NCBI GenBank assembly: GCA_964512095.1
Contig: CAZEIH010000010.1
Coordinates: 15,310 to 79,309, forward strand
From: DTU013 sp964512095
GTDB taxonomy: Bacteria > Bacillota > Clostridia > Acetivibrionales > DTU013
Direction: 5' to 3'
DNA length: 64,000 nucleotides
In this document: positions 45,287 to 53,623 of the stretch, piece by piece
How the letters are laid out: each line of letters starts with the position of its first letter
Numbering within the stretch: position 1 is the first letter of the stretch
Notes under the pieces: generated by a model
The model's database searches: none
Seen by the model: only the letters and a program-made list of their open reading frames with translations
Told to the model about the DNA's origin: nothing
Made by a program: the position numbers and the translations under genes

Positions 45287-46483
45287 TTATCCAAACAACT
45301 TTCTAATTGAAGATTTTTTCTGATAATCTCCATCCAATTCCTTGATAAGCATATTTCCAATATCCATTACAGCTTTAGCCACCTTTGTCTCAGCTCGTGT
45401 CATTACAAACGGGAACCCCTTATTTGCAGAGGTAACAACAGTCTGGCTGTCTTCTGGTATGTAAGACCAGATATTCTTGCGCAATGTGTTTTCAAAGTCC
45501 TTATATTTAATCCCATATTGTTCAGACGCTTTATTTAGTACAACATAGATTTTATCATGAGAATACCTGAGTGTATCCATTACATCAAGTCCGGCCTTTA
45601 TGTTCTTAATTGTTGGTAGGTCAAGGGTGGATATCAACAGTATCCTATCTGACATATCAAGGGATGTAAGTACAGATTCATGGAAATTTGCTGAGGAATC
45701 TACTACTATATAGTGATACGACTCCCTAAGGGTATTGATTATCCTTTCAACATGAGCACCTGTTATATATTCAGCATACTCCGGCTTCACAGGTGCAGGC
45801 AACACCTTTACCCCAGAGAAATGAGTAACGAGATATTCCTCCATCAGACTCTTGTCCATCTGACTAAATTCCTTAACAAGATCACTTATTGTATTCTTAA
45901 CAGAAACATTGAGCATTATTGCAATATCGCCAAACTGCAAATCCAGATCCACCAGTGCTACCTTTTTTTTGGTGCTCCTTGCTATAGAAACTGCTAGATT
46001 TGATGCAACTGTCGTTTTTCCAACACCGCCCTTTGTGCTGAACACAGTGATTACCTTTGACCTAACTTCCTCCTGATATCCGCTGGCCGATATTTTTTCA
46101 CGCCTTTTTGCCTCTGCCGCATATGCATTTAGAATTGTTACAACCAACTCATCGCTATTAAAGGGTTTGCACAAAAAATCCCGGGCACCGGCTGTCATTG
46201 CTTTTCTTACATATTCGGTCTCACCTTGCACTGACATTATTATGACTGTAGTTTCGGGAATACCCATGGTTATTGCTTCTGTAGCTTTTATACCATCAAT
46301 ACCCGGCATGTTTATATCCATTAACACCACATCCGGCCTTAGCTCCCTTGTCATAATTATGGCTTCCTCTCCATTTTCAGCCTCACCCGAGACCTCAAGC
46401 CTTTTGTCAAAAGATAAAAGCTGCCTTATGTTATTTCTGGTTTCTGCAGAATCATCAACTATTAAAACTGTAATTATATCCAT
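45287..46483 (-). CDS. tadZ: TadZ/CpaE: response-regulator receiver fused to MinD-like ATPase
   Basis: A pilus-localising protein of 398 residues from the ATG at 46483 (AAGGAG eight bases upstream). The receiver domain (residues 3-120) has a full acidic pocket (IVDDS), phosphoacceptor D in VVLMDINMPGIDG and K in LCKPF. A ParA/MinD ATPase follows with FSTKGGVGKTTVASN near 155, DLDLQFGD near 190 and VVDSSANFHE. Many TadZ proteins have a degenerate receiver; here the key residues are kept, so phosphorylation is plausible. Confidence 0.93.
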   Translation of the reverse strand: MDIITVLIVDDSAETRNNIRQLLSFDKRLEVSGEAENGEEAIIMTRELRPDVVLMDINMPGIDGIKATEAITMGIPETTVIIMSVQGETEYVRKAMTAGARDFLCKPFNSDELVVTILNAYAAEAKRREKISASGYQEEVRSKVITVFSTKGGVGKTTVASNLAVSIARSTKKKVALVDLDLQFGDIAIMLNVSVKNTISDLVKEFSQMDKSLMEEYLVTHFSGVKVLPAPVKPEYAEYITGAHVERIINTLRESYHYIVVDSSANFHESVLTSLDMSDRILLISTLDLPTIKNIKAGLDVMDTLRYSHDKIYVVLNKASEQYGIKYKDFENTLRKNIWSYIPEDSQTVVTSANKGFPFVMTRAETKVAKAVMDIGNMLIKELDGDYQKKSSIRKLFG

Positions 46484-46522
46484 TTGAATCACTCCTTGAT
46501 ATGAGATAATTTACCGCTCTTT

Positions 46523-47278
46523 TCATCCCCCATCTTTATCTGGCATTATGTGTACACCCCTATTGCCAGTCATATCCGACCTCAGAATACCCTTGGCGGA
46601 GATTTCCTCTTCGTCACCTAACGGTCTCAATGCCAGTCTCATAACTCCAAATTCTGTAGCAAATACAAACCTCTCAACATCTTCCGCTTTAATAGCCAGT
46701 GTCACAGTCGTTGGGGGTTCAGAAAGCTTCTTAGATGATAACATCACATCCTGTCCCAAAGCCAAGACCTGAATATTCTGAAGAAGTAATTTTGAAGTGC
46801 GAGGGTATACGTCACCTGATGCTGCCTCTTCCCTTTCAAAGCTCACAAACAAATCGACAAAATCCCCTGGTCTCACTAGATTTGCCACATTGATCTGTTC
46901 TGTAACATCCATGCTCACAGCCCTCGTTCCCTCTGGAACCATGTATGATACGTACGTACTCTCCTCGCCAGCAAGCCTTTCGCCCCTAATGAGTTCCCCC
47001 TCTACAATACTCTGAATAGTGTATTTACCTATGATTTCCTTAGAATCTGTAATGGCTCCGGTATTTATAAGCTCTTTTGCCACATTAATCTGTTTGATAT
47101 CTGATGCTAATATCTCAGTCCTATCAGGTATAGTCCTTGAGGCCACATATATTGTGGCTTGCTCAACCTCCGGCATAACAACAGTTTTACTTCCGGATAT
47201 ATAGACATAAATCAAAGTTGCAGTAGCAAGGGATAATATGAGTGAAATTATAATAATCCTCTTGTTTTTCTTTTCCAT
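46523..47278 (-). CDS. cpaB: CpaB/RcpC pilus assembly protein
   Basis: A periplasm-side or wall-side factor of Flp pili. Its 251 residues have an N-terminal membrane helix (about 7-27), then a SAF domain (VASRTIPDRTEILASDIKQI) and an RcpC-type domain (VPEGTRAVSMDVTEQINVAN, RPGDFVDLFV). It lies between tadE and tadZ. Confidence 0.92.
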   Translation of the reverse strand: MEKKNKRIIIISLILSLATATLIYVYISGSKTVVMPEVEQATIYVASRTIPDRTEILASDIKQINVAKELINTGAITDSKEIIGKYTIQSIVEGELIRGERLAGEESTYVSYMVPEGTRAVSMDVTEQINVANLVRPGDFVDLFVSFEREEAASGDVYPRTSKLLLQNIQVLALGQDVMLSSKKLSEPPTTVTLAIKAEDVERFVFATEFGVMRLALRPLGDEEEISAKGILRSDMTGNRGVHIMPDKDGG

Positions 47279-47292
47279 ATGTACCTCCGATA

Positions 47293-47682
47293 TTATTCAC
47301 ACCGCATTGTAGTACTGGTTTCAATATCGAATGCTTCAGGGAAAAATGCACCTATAACAGGTGTTATCATACTGTATCCATATCTGACTGTTACAGTAAC
47401 TGGATCCCCAGAACTCCTTCCAGCCTCATTAGGTAGTATTTCGATTTCAAGTCTTGTGGGTTCCAATGACGCTGCCGCATTATTTGTTGCAAGCAAGATC
47501 TGCTCATCTGTGTTTCCCACCGTAGCACGTCTGGCACCTTCCCTCGATGCATTACTAACCACCAAATAACTGTTGAAAAGTAGCCCAAAATCTATAATGC
47601 CCGTTAGCAGGAGCAGCAGTACCGGTAGTATGAGAGCGGTTTCAACAAGTGACTGTCCTTTTCTCCTTATTCTCATTCTCAT
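47293..47682 (-). CDS. tadE: TadE-like pseudopilin
   Basis: A minor pilin-like protein. The ATG at 47682 is chosen with GGAGGAGA before it (129 residues). The start region RKGQSLVETALILPVLLLLL is the TadE signature: a processing-site-like Gly/Glu region followed by a hydrophobic helix. The rest is a small beta domain. The NASREGARRATVG motif is typical of the family. Confidence 0.9.
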   Translation of the reverse strand: MRMRIRRKGQSLVETALILPVLLLLLTGIIDFGLLFNSYLVVSNASREGARRATVGNTDEQILLATNNAAASLEPTRLEIEILPNEAGRSSGDPVTVTVRYGYSMITPVIGAFFPEAFDIETSTTMRCE

Positions 47683-47754
47683 AATACATTCTCCTCCGCA
47701 TTTATAACCCATTGTATTAATTAAATCGTCTCAGCCTGCCTTGTTATAAAATTA

Positions 47755-47776
47755 CCCTACCTGAAATCAGATAGGG
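47755..47776 (-). terminator. Attenuator-like hairpin between flp and tadE
   Basis: Minus strand CCCTATCTGA-TT-TCAGGTAGGG, a 10 bp stem with one G-U pair, followed by TAATTTTA. It lies 32 bases after the flp stop. Partial termination here would give more pilin than assembly proteins. This is inferred. Confidence 0.5.
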
Positions 47777-47807
47777 CAATCTTTATCGTATGATTGTGTC
47801 AACATTA

Positions 47808-48005
47808 TTATGGTTCAGGTGTATTACCTGTAATTATCGCAGCTATGTTACCGAATAGTGTACCAAGTGGTTCTTTGAGAACTGTCAATGCTGCTACCAG
47901 TATCACTGCGATGATACCAATGATCAGGCCGTACTCCACCATACCCTGACCCTTTTTGCTTGCAAAACGTGTCTTCAAGTAAGTTAACAATGCCATCATC
48001 TTCAT
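47808..48005 (-). CDS. flp: Flp/Fap type IVb pilin
   Basis: The major Flp pilin, 65 residues. The prepilin cleavage region is KKGQGMVEYGLIIGIIAVIL: cleavage is expected after G21, leaving MVEYGLI with E+3 (the usual Glu near the mature start) and a hydrophobic helix. A GGTGG site stands nine bases before the ATG. A -10-like TATAAT lies upstream at 48071-48076 (minus strand), without a clear -35. A prepilin peptidase gene was not seen in the window. Confidence 0.94.
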   Translation of the reverse strand: MKMMALLTYLKTRFASKKGQGMVEYGLIIGIIAVILVAALTVLKEPLGTLFGNIAAIITGNTPEP

Positions 48006-48137
48006 TTTTTCGTACCACCTTTCATAAAATTTAATTATTCGAAAAATTTTTTTTTGCTTTCGTCTGACTTAATTATAGACCGGTTTGGATTGTAATAGTA
48101 TCCGTCAATGGGCCTTTTTTCATGATGATTTGGACCT

Positions 48138-48173
48138 AAAAAAGCCCTCCGGATAATAACATCCGAAGGGCTT
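48138..48173 (-). terminator. Rho-independent terminator of degSU
   Basis: A 13 bp stem (one mismatch) between 48142-48154 and 48161-48173, followed on the minus strand by six T. It lies 45 bases after the degU stop and separates degS-degU from the flp-tad operon. Confidence 0.85.
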
Positions 48174-48217
48174 ATATGACTGGGACTTTTGTACCAGGAT
48201 ATAGGACATATTGTTTA

Positions 48218-48871
48218 TCAACTCATAATGTTATGCTTTATGGCATATATGGCAGCCTGAGTCCTGTCTGATACATTAAGCTTCTTAAATATGTTGGAAA
48301 TATGATTCTTCACAGTCTTTTCACTTATATACAGAGTTCTTGCTATCTCCTTGTTTATCATTCCCTCGGCGATAAGCCCCAGTACTTCTGTTTCTCTGGC
48401 TGTAAGGTTGTTTTCGTTATGCTTTCCTTTCTCATGCAACGTGACCCTGTTGAACTCCTTCACCAACTCCATCGTCATGTTGGGCTGGATATATGACCGT
48501 CCCGAATGAACATTGCGTATGGCTTCTAATAGCACCTTGGGCTCAGCGTCCTTGAGCACATATCCCTCTGCACCCATTTGTAGTGTCTTGAAAAGATATT
48601 CTCTGTCCTCATGTATAGTTAGAACAATGATTCTACTGGGTAACTGATCATCCTTTATTTGCTTTATCGCCTGTAAGCCATTAGTGCCAGGCATATTTAT
48701 GTCCATTAAGATTACATCAGGCTTATATTGCTTGGTCAACTGGACAGCTTCATTGCCGTTAGATGCCTGAGCAATGACCGTTATATCGCTTTCAAGTTCT
48801 AGTATCTGTTTGAGTCCCTGCCTGATTAGAGAATGATCATCGGCAATAAGAACACTAATCCTGTTACACAT
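48218..48871 (-). CDS. degU: DegU-like NarL/LuxR-family response regulator
   Basis: A DNA-binding response regulator paired with DegS. In its 217 residues the receiver (4-120) has DD at 11-12, D in VILMDINMPGTNG near 56, T in VLTIHED and K in VLKDAEP. The C-terminal LuxR helix-turn-helix (about 150-215) reads LTARETEVLGLIAEGMINK. The start overlaps the degS stop by 8 bp. DegU in Bacillus governs motility, biofilm and exoenzymes. Whether it controls the adjacent tad genes is open. Confidence 0.92.
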   Translation of the reverse strand: MCNRISVLIADDHSLIRQGLKQILELESDITVIAQASNGNEAVQLTKQYKPDVILMDINMPGTNGLQAIKQIKDDQLPSRIIVLTIHEDREYLFKTLQMGAEGYVLKDAEPKVLLEAIRNVHSGRSYIQPNMTMELVKEFNRVTLHEKGKHNENNLTARETEVLGLIAEGMINKEIARTLYISEKTVKNHISNIFKKLNVSDRTQAAIYAIKHNIMS

Positions 48872-50036
48872 TTTCTACCTCCCCTTCTTGAATAAAAGGT
48901 ATCATTATATTTATCCGTGTACCTTTCCCCGGCTCAGAGCTTATATTCATCTCACCATCGAGAAGCTCCACTCTCTCCCTCATGCTTACAAGACCAAAGC
49001 CGCTGGATATGTCCTCGTGTCTTTCATTGAGTTTAGCTGTGTCAAAGCCCAAGCCATCATCATATATATATAGCTTCAAATTCTTTTGCGCAAATTCTAA
49101 GTGTATGACAACATTATCAGCTTTGGCATGCTTTGATATATTGCTCAACGCCTCCTGCACAATACGAAACACCGTCAAAGATATAACAGACTTCAAATCA
49201 GGCTGAGCTCCCACTACATCAAATGAAACAGATACCCCATACTCCTCCTGATATGTGAGTACATATCTTTGCAATGTTGGAATCAAACCAAGATCATCCA
49301 GGGACATCGGCCTCAGATCATATATAATCTTCCTTACATCCTGAAGGCTTTCCCTAACAACCTTCTTCAGGTTTTTCAACTCATCCCGGGCTTTATCCAA
49401 ATCTATATCAATCATTCTTTCACATATTTCAGCCTTAAGAACCACATTTGACATAAGCTGGGCAGGTCCGTCATGTATATCTCTGGCCACTCTTTGACGC
49501 TCCTCCTCCTGGGCCTTTATTATCTTGAGCCCAAGAAGCTGTTTGTGTTGAAGCCCTTCAAGCTGCAAGCTCACCTCTTGAAGATCGCCGGTCAGATAAC
49601 TAAGAGCCGCACTAACCTGTGTTATAAGATTATCAGCCCTTTGAACAGTTTTTATCGAATCCTTTATCCTTATTTCCAGATCATTTCGCTGTCTTATAAA
49701 ATATTGCTCCAGTTCTCTCTTAACAGCAAGGTCTACTCGCAAGTTATCGGCTTTTTCGTATGCCTCCTTAAGCTCCTCCTGAGAATAATGGGGAAAATTC
49801 TTATTTATGAGCATAAGTCTTCTTTTGCTGTCTTTTAATGCAACTTCCAGTACCTCAACCTCAGCGATCAGTTGTTTCACTTGATCCTTAAGAGAAGTCA
49901 GCTCATCCTCAAGCCTTTTACATTCTCTTCGAGAATTCTCAGCAATCTCGTAAATATCTGATTTGCTATTGTTGATTGCTTGTATAGTCCTTTTTATAAT
50001 TTGATCAAGCTGCTTTATATCTATTTTATGCCCCAT
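48864..50036 (-). CDS. degS: DegS-like cytoplasmic sensor histidine kinase
   Basis: A soluble two-component kinase. The first ~180 of its 390 residues are a DegS-type coiled-coil sensor with no membrane helix. HisKA_3 shows the phosphorylated His in ERQRVARDIHDGPAQLMSN near 190. HATPase_c has the N box EALSNISKHAKA near 292 and the G boxes DDGLGF and GFGLVSMRERV. degU follows with overlapping ends. Confidence 0.93.
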   Translation of the reverse strand: MGHKIDIKQLDQIIKRTIQAINNSKSDIYEIAENSRRECKRLEDELTSLKDQVKQLIAEVEVLEVALKDSKRRLMLINKNFPHYSQEELKEAYEKADNLRVDLAVKRELEQYFIRQRNDLEIRIKDSIKTVQRADNLITQVSAALSYLTGDLQEVSLQLEGLQHKQLLGLKIIKAQEEERQRVARDIHDGPAQLMSNVVLKAEICERMIDIDLDKARDELKNLKKVVRESLQDVRKIIYDLRPMSLDDLGLIPTLQRYVLTYQEEYGVSVSFDVVGAQPDLKSVISLTVFRIVQEALSNISKHAKADNVVIHLEFAQKNLKLYIYDDGLGFDTAKLNERHEDISSGFGLVSMRERVELLDGEMNISSEPGKGTRINIMIPFIQEGEVENV

Positions 50037-50201
50037 TTTGGTTCCACCTTTGTGAGAACGACAGTCTATAACATCAGGATAAATTACTTTACTAGCTTAT
50101 TCTACATTTGTCCCCATAAATCCTCTCTTTTAGTCATAAAGCGATTTTTTATATATTTATCACTTCCATTAAATGTAACATATAATAGGGTAATTTTAGT
50201 G

Positions 50202-50230
50202 TTGACAACAATGGATGCAACCATTATAAT
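50202..50230 (+). promoter_or_regulatory. Consensus sigma-A promoter of tRNA-Lys
   Basis: TTGACA (50202-50207), 17 bases, TATAAT (50225-50230). Both boxes are perfect. The tRNA begins 41 bases later. Confidence 0.9.
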
Positions 50231-50271
50231 ATGTAAGTGGTTCGAAAAAAGTGTTGTCGAACAACACATAA

Positions 50272-50347
50272 GCGCTATTAGCTCAGTTGGTAGAGCACCT
50301 GACTCTTAATCAGGGCGTCCGGGGTTCGAGTCCCCGATGGCGTACCA
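50272..50347 (+). tRNA. tRNA-Lys (anticodon CTT)
   Basis: A 76-base cloverleaf with encoded CCA. The acceptor pairs GCGCTAT with ATGGCGT (two G-U pairs). The anticodon stem is CCTGA/TCAGG with loop CTCTTAA, giving anticodon CTT. The T-arm GGGGTTCGAGTCCCC is standard, and the discriminator base is A. Confidence 0.97.
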
Positions 50348-50379
50348 AAAACCTTCAAGTATAGCTTGAAGGTTTTTTT
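50348..50379 (+). terminator. Rho-independent terminator after tRNA-Lys
   Basis: AAAACCTTCAAG and CTTGAAGGTTTT form a 12 bp stem with a 5-base loop, ending in a run of seven T. It directly follows the tRNA. Confidence 0.93.
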
Positions 50380-50400
50380 GTGTTCATGACTAGTCAGTCA

Positions 50401-50484
50401 ATTCGCTCAGGGAGTAAGGTGGAGACTGAACTCCGCCTGACCAAGGAAGTTAATTAATAGAGGTCGGTGTCTTCTGAATACATA
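50401..50484 (+). repeat. Degenerate interspersed repeat, copy A
   Basis: Contains CAGGGAGTAAGGTGGA (50408-50423), a GGTGGAG / CTCCGCC hairpin and TAGAGGTCGGTGTCTT (50458-50473). The first and last blocks recur at 60730-60745 and 60751-60766 with 15/16 and 14/16 identity. A looser relative lies at 23651-23711. It may be a relic of an IS200/IS605-like end or other small mobile element; I cannot confirm which. Confidence 0.55.
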
Positions 50485-50586
50485 GATAAATATAAATATC
50501 ATAGAATGGAGCACGCAGGCCATGCTTGAGCAACAACCTGAATAATGGGGTTGGGTATGTTTCTCGTATATAGAAAAATACTCCCA

Positions 50587-50614
50587 TTGAAATTTGGAAT
50601 TATTTTGCTATAAT
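50587..50614 (+). promoter_or_regulatory. Candidate sigma-A promoter of agrAC
   Basis: TTGAAA (50587-50592), 16 bases, TATAAT (50609-50614). A 14 bp perfect palindrome ACATATTAATATGT (50615-50628) lies at the expected transcription start, and TGGCAATTGCCA (50707-50718) is further down. The leader before agrA would be about 205 bases, very AT-rich and without an open frame I would call. Confidence 0.5.
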
Positions 50615-50826
50615 ACATATTAATATGTTGTTTATTTAAATCATATGTAATATTATAATTATACAGCATTATGCGATTATTATTACATATTGATCTTATA
50701 TTAATATGGCAATTGCCAATTTTAAACAAAATTATCGATTGTATGCTGTAACTTATGGTGGCATTTATGTTAATATATATATGTAAATAATGGTTTTTCC
50801 ATATGAAAGAAACGGAGGATATCGAA

Positions 50827-51519
50827 ATGCTATCAATAGCCATTCTTGATGACAATATCAATGTCCTAGAAGAATATGAACAGCTTATTCCAATCTGGTT
50901 AGGCCGAAATGAGATAAACGGGCAAATCGTTACCGCTACGACTGACTACAGAGAATTTGTGAAGGCAGTGCAAGACAACTCAGTAAATGTATGCATTATT
51001 GATATAAATCTACAATCAGAGGTGAACGGCATTTATGTAGCCAAATACATTAGAAAGAAAAACATTAACACTGAAATCATTTTTTGTACAGGTATGCTGG
51101 AGTTTATGCATCAGGCCTTTGATGTGAATGCATATCATTTCATAGTCAAGCCCTTTGGCCGCAACCTGGAAAGATGTCTTATCAAGCTCGACAGAGAAAT
51201 AGCCAGCAGACAAAAGGTAAAGGGCATACTAGAGGTAAAAACAAGATCTCACATATACTATTTATCTCATGAATCTATATCACATATATTACGGATAGGC
51301 GCAAAAACAGTGATCCATTCAACTGATAATGTTATAGAAGTTTACGAGAGTGTTGAGTCAATTGTTTCAAAGCTTGACAGTAATAAATTTATTAGATGCC
51401 ACAGGTCTACTGTTGTTAATAAGGATTATATAAAATACATAGATAAAAAAAGTCATACTATCGTTCTTACAAATGGTTACAGCAGCAAAATAGGAACTAG
51501 CTTTTATCCTGTTTCCTAA
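50827..51519 (+). CDS. agrA: AgrA-like LytTR response regulator
   Basis: The response regulator of the agr peptide-sensing circuit. The ATG at 50827 is chosen with GGAGG eight bases upstream (230 residues, MLSIAILDDN). The receiver (1-120) has DD in ILDDN, D in VCIIDINLQSEVNG and K in FIVKPFG. The LytTR DNA-binding domain (about 135-228) reads LDSNKFIRCHRSTVVNKDYI. agrC follows 22 bases after its stop. Confidence 0.92.
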   Translation: MLSIAILDDNINVLEEYEQLIPIWLGRNEINGQIVTATTDYREFVKAVQDNSVNVCIIDINLQSEVNGIYVAKYIRKKNINTEIIFCTGMLEFMHQAFDVNAYHFIVKPFGRNLERCLIKLDREIASRQKVKGILEVKTRSHIYYLSHESISHILRIGAKTVIHSTDNVIEVYESVESIVSKLDSNKFIRCHRSTVVNKDYIKYIDKKSHTIVLTNGYSSKIGTSFYPVS

Positions 51520-51541
51520 GCGGCGAAAGGAGTACTAACAA

Positions 51542-52828
51542 ATGAACTACACTGTAATAGTGATTAATATTATATCTTCTCTAGTTGCTTCTTTATACAT
51601 TGTTTATTTGTTTAAATCAGTTTATGCTTATAGGTTTCCAACTCACAAAATAGTGATTTTTGCACTAGTTTTTTGCTTACTAAACGGCCCTGTCTCTTCA
51701 CTCATGCAATCATTTGTATATAAGCCTCTAATACTAATTGTGCTTAGTACTATTATAATATGGCGTATACTAAAAACCACCTTTCTCCAGTCATTTTTCG
51801 CCTTCTCATTTTACGCAATAGCCTCAGCCTTTAGCAATGCAGCAATACCCGTTCTTTTCTCTTTGATTATACCTGGCATTGATGTGGCCACTATGCAAAA
51901 TAATCTATGGCTGTCAATTACCTCAAATACCATTTCCCTCCTAATGGTATTCATTATGTTTGTTTCTGTAAAGCCTGTAAGGCAGTATATAAAGCTGATA
52001 CGACAGGAGAAATTCCTTGCCCTGCTCACTGCAGCAACATTCATAGTAATATGTGCTTCCTTTGCCATGTACATGTATTCCAAAACACTAGATATGTCCA
52101 TCTATCTAGTAATTTCACTGATAAGCGTTTCATATTGCATATTTATAATACTAATGTGGTTTAATGTACTAAGAAGGGTTGTTCGGGACGAAGATCTTAA
52201 TCAGCAAAAATTTTATAATGAATCTCTTCGTTCAACATTGTTTGAGCTGCGTAGATTTAGACACGATTGGGTTAATAATCTGATAGTCATAGATTCTATG
52301 ATAAAAATGAACAAAAACAATGAATTGAGACAGTATATGTCTGAGCTTATGGCACAATGCTCCCAAAACTGTAACACTCAGATATATGATATAAAGAATG
52401 CGGGACTATTTGGTATACTTTCCTCAAAAATCAATCTTGCTGGTGATATGGGTGTGACTGTAGATCTGCAGGTCAGCGGTGAAATTGAAAGCATACCAGA
52501 CGTAAAAATATCCGAATTGTGCGAGGTAATTGGCATTTTTATGGACAATGCCATTGAAGAAGCCTGTAAATGTGAAAAGTCTATAAGTTTAAACTTAAAA
52601 AACGGGATAAATTTTATTGAGATATCCTTCTCCAATAGCTGCTCCGAGCCACCAGATATGCAGAAAATTTATAGGGATGGCTATTCTTCAAAGGGTGAAA
52701 ACAGAGGTATGGGACTGGCTATAGCAAAGAAGGTTCTTGGTAAATATAATAATATTCTTCATATAACAAGTTATGAAAATAATATGTTTACTCAAACCAT
52801 CGAGATAGTAAACAGAAAGGGGCTTTAA
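51542..52828 (+). CDS. agrC: AgrC-like histidine kinase (GHKL, peptide pheromone receptor type)
   Basis: A membrane receptor kinase, 428 residues. Six to seven hydrophobic segments span about 1-215 (receiver of the autoinducer in this family). A short linker leads to the phosphorylated His in RRFRHDWVNNLIVID near 240, and a GHKL ATPase with FMDNAIEEACK near 335 and GENRGMGLAIAKKVL near 393. It converges with agrB-agrD. Its specificity for the neighbouring AgrD peptide is inferred from linkage. Confidence 0.92.
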   Translation: MNYTVIVINIISSLVASLYIVYLFKSVYAYRFPTHKIVIFALVFCLLNGPVSSLMQSFVYKPLILIVLSTIIIWRILKTTFLQSFFAFSFYAIASAFSNAAIPVLFSLIIPGIDVATMQNNLWLSITSNTISLLMVFIMFVSVKPVRQYIKLIRQEKFLALLTAATFIVICASFAMYMYSKTLDMSIYLVISLISVSYCIFIILMWFNVLRRVVRDEDLNQQKFYNESLRSTLFELRRFRHDWVNNLIVIDSMIKMNKNNELRQYMSELMAQCSQNCNTQIYDIKNAGLFGILSSKINLAGDMGVTVDLQVSGEIESIPDVKISELCEVIGIFMDNAIEEACKCEKSISLNLKNGINFIEISFSNSCSEPPDMQKIYRDGYSSKGENRGMGLAIAKKVLGKYNNILHITSYENNMFTQTIEIVNRKGL

Positions 52829-52835
52829 GCCCCTT
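52817..52835. other. Perfect 9 bp inverted repeat at the agrC/agrD junction
   Basis: AAGGGGCTT-T-AAGCCCCTT overlaps the agrC stop codon and lies 22 bases past the agrD stop. It could slow or stop both convergent transcripts. No clear T-run follows on either strand, so it is not a textbook terminator. Confidence 0.45.
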
Positions 52836-52857
52836 ACCTGTTTCATTGCTTGTAATC

Positions 52858-53001
52858 CTAGTCTTCCCTTATTAAGGATTTTGGGCATTCTCTCTGATGG
52901 AAGGTCCAAAGCCAACAGCCGTAAGTTGAAACAGTAGAAGCTGCAAATACACCTACCATCGCACCAAGACAAACCAGGATCTTGAAATAATTTTTCTTCA
53001 T
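52858..53001 (-). CDS. agrD: AgrD-like cyclic lactone autoinducer precursor peptide
   Basis: 47 residues, too short for usual ORF cutoffs. A basic start (MKKNYFK) leads into a hydrophobic helix (ILVCLGAMVGVFAASTVS), then the presumed pheromone core TYGCWLWTF, then the AgrD-type C-terminus RECPKSLIRED, where P-K-S-L matches the family pattern. The ring is probably Cys29 to Thr33 or Phe34. A second Cys at residue 39 lies in the tail. The ATG overlaps the agrB stop (ATGA) and has GGAGG seven bases upstream, so it is coupled to agrB. Confidence 0.88.
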   Translation of the reverse strand: MKKNYFKILVCLGAMVGVFAASTVSTYGCWLWTFHQRECPKSLIRED

Positions 53002-53594
53002 ATCAGCGCCTCCTCTCTCCCATATTTGTTTTTTGATAGCTTATAAGCTATTGGTGTCATAAAAAACGCTTGAACAAAGCACGCATAAAGAATAATATTT
53101 GACCACACATTGGGTAAAAGCCATGCTGTAGTAAATAGTATTGTTAGTAATATAAAGCCACCTATCCGTAATTGTTTCCTTTGCCTTTTGGATTTTACCG
53201 GCTTCTGTGGTAAATCAGCCGGAGCGAAAAAGTATGCTGTCACATATGAAAATGGGATAACAACAAAACTTAGATATAAACGATCAATTCCAAAATACAT
53301 AGCCCCAGCAAGGACTCCAAAAACAATGGCCGAGTGAGTAATTATGCATCCTATATGTGTTTTTGCATGAATACCTCCAAGAAAGGTTCTTTGTATCCCA
53401 TAAACAGCCATAGTAACTATCACATAAGGTACTATTCCAAGTAATACGGAAATCAACAATATAGCCGCCATCTTGACCAATTCTGACGCAGTCATATAAA
53501 CACCATATTCTATAACCTCACGTCTTTCGGGCGAAATATTAGGCAGCGTAGAATATATCATATCCGTCATATATTTGCTAAATCTATCAAACAT
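52998..53594 (-). CDS. agrB: AgrB accessory gene regulator peptidase
   Basis: A membrane endopeptidase that cleaves AgrD and closes the thiolactone. The ATG at 53594 is chosen (AGGTGA five bases upstream; a GTG at 53603 lies inside that site), giving 198 residues. It has about six membrane segments. The catalytic pair is visible in FLGGIHAKTHIGC: His in GGIH and Cys seven residues later. A basic loop KSKRQRKQLR follows. agrD overlaps its stop. Confidence 0.93.
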   Translation of the reverse strand: MFDRFSKYMTDMIYSTLPNISPERREVIEYGVYMTASELVKMAAILLISVLLGIVPYVIVTMAVYGIQRTFLGGIHAKTHIGCIITHSAIVFGVLAGAMYFGIDRLYLSFVVIPFSYVTAYFFAPADLPQKPVKSKRQRKQLRIGGFILLTILFTTAWLLPNVWSNIILYACFVQAFFMTPIAYKLSKNKYGREEALI

Positions 53595-53623
53595 TTTTAT
53601 CACCTGTTTAAATTATACCATTT

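Noticed and set aside
50272..50484. Integrated element at tRNA-Lys
   Set aside because: No integrase, no repeated tRNA 3' end and no phage genes; only the short degenerate repeat is seen.
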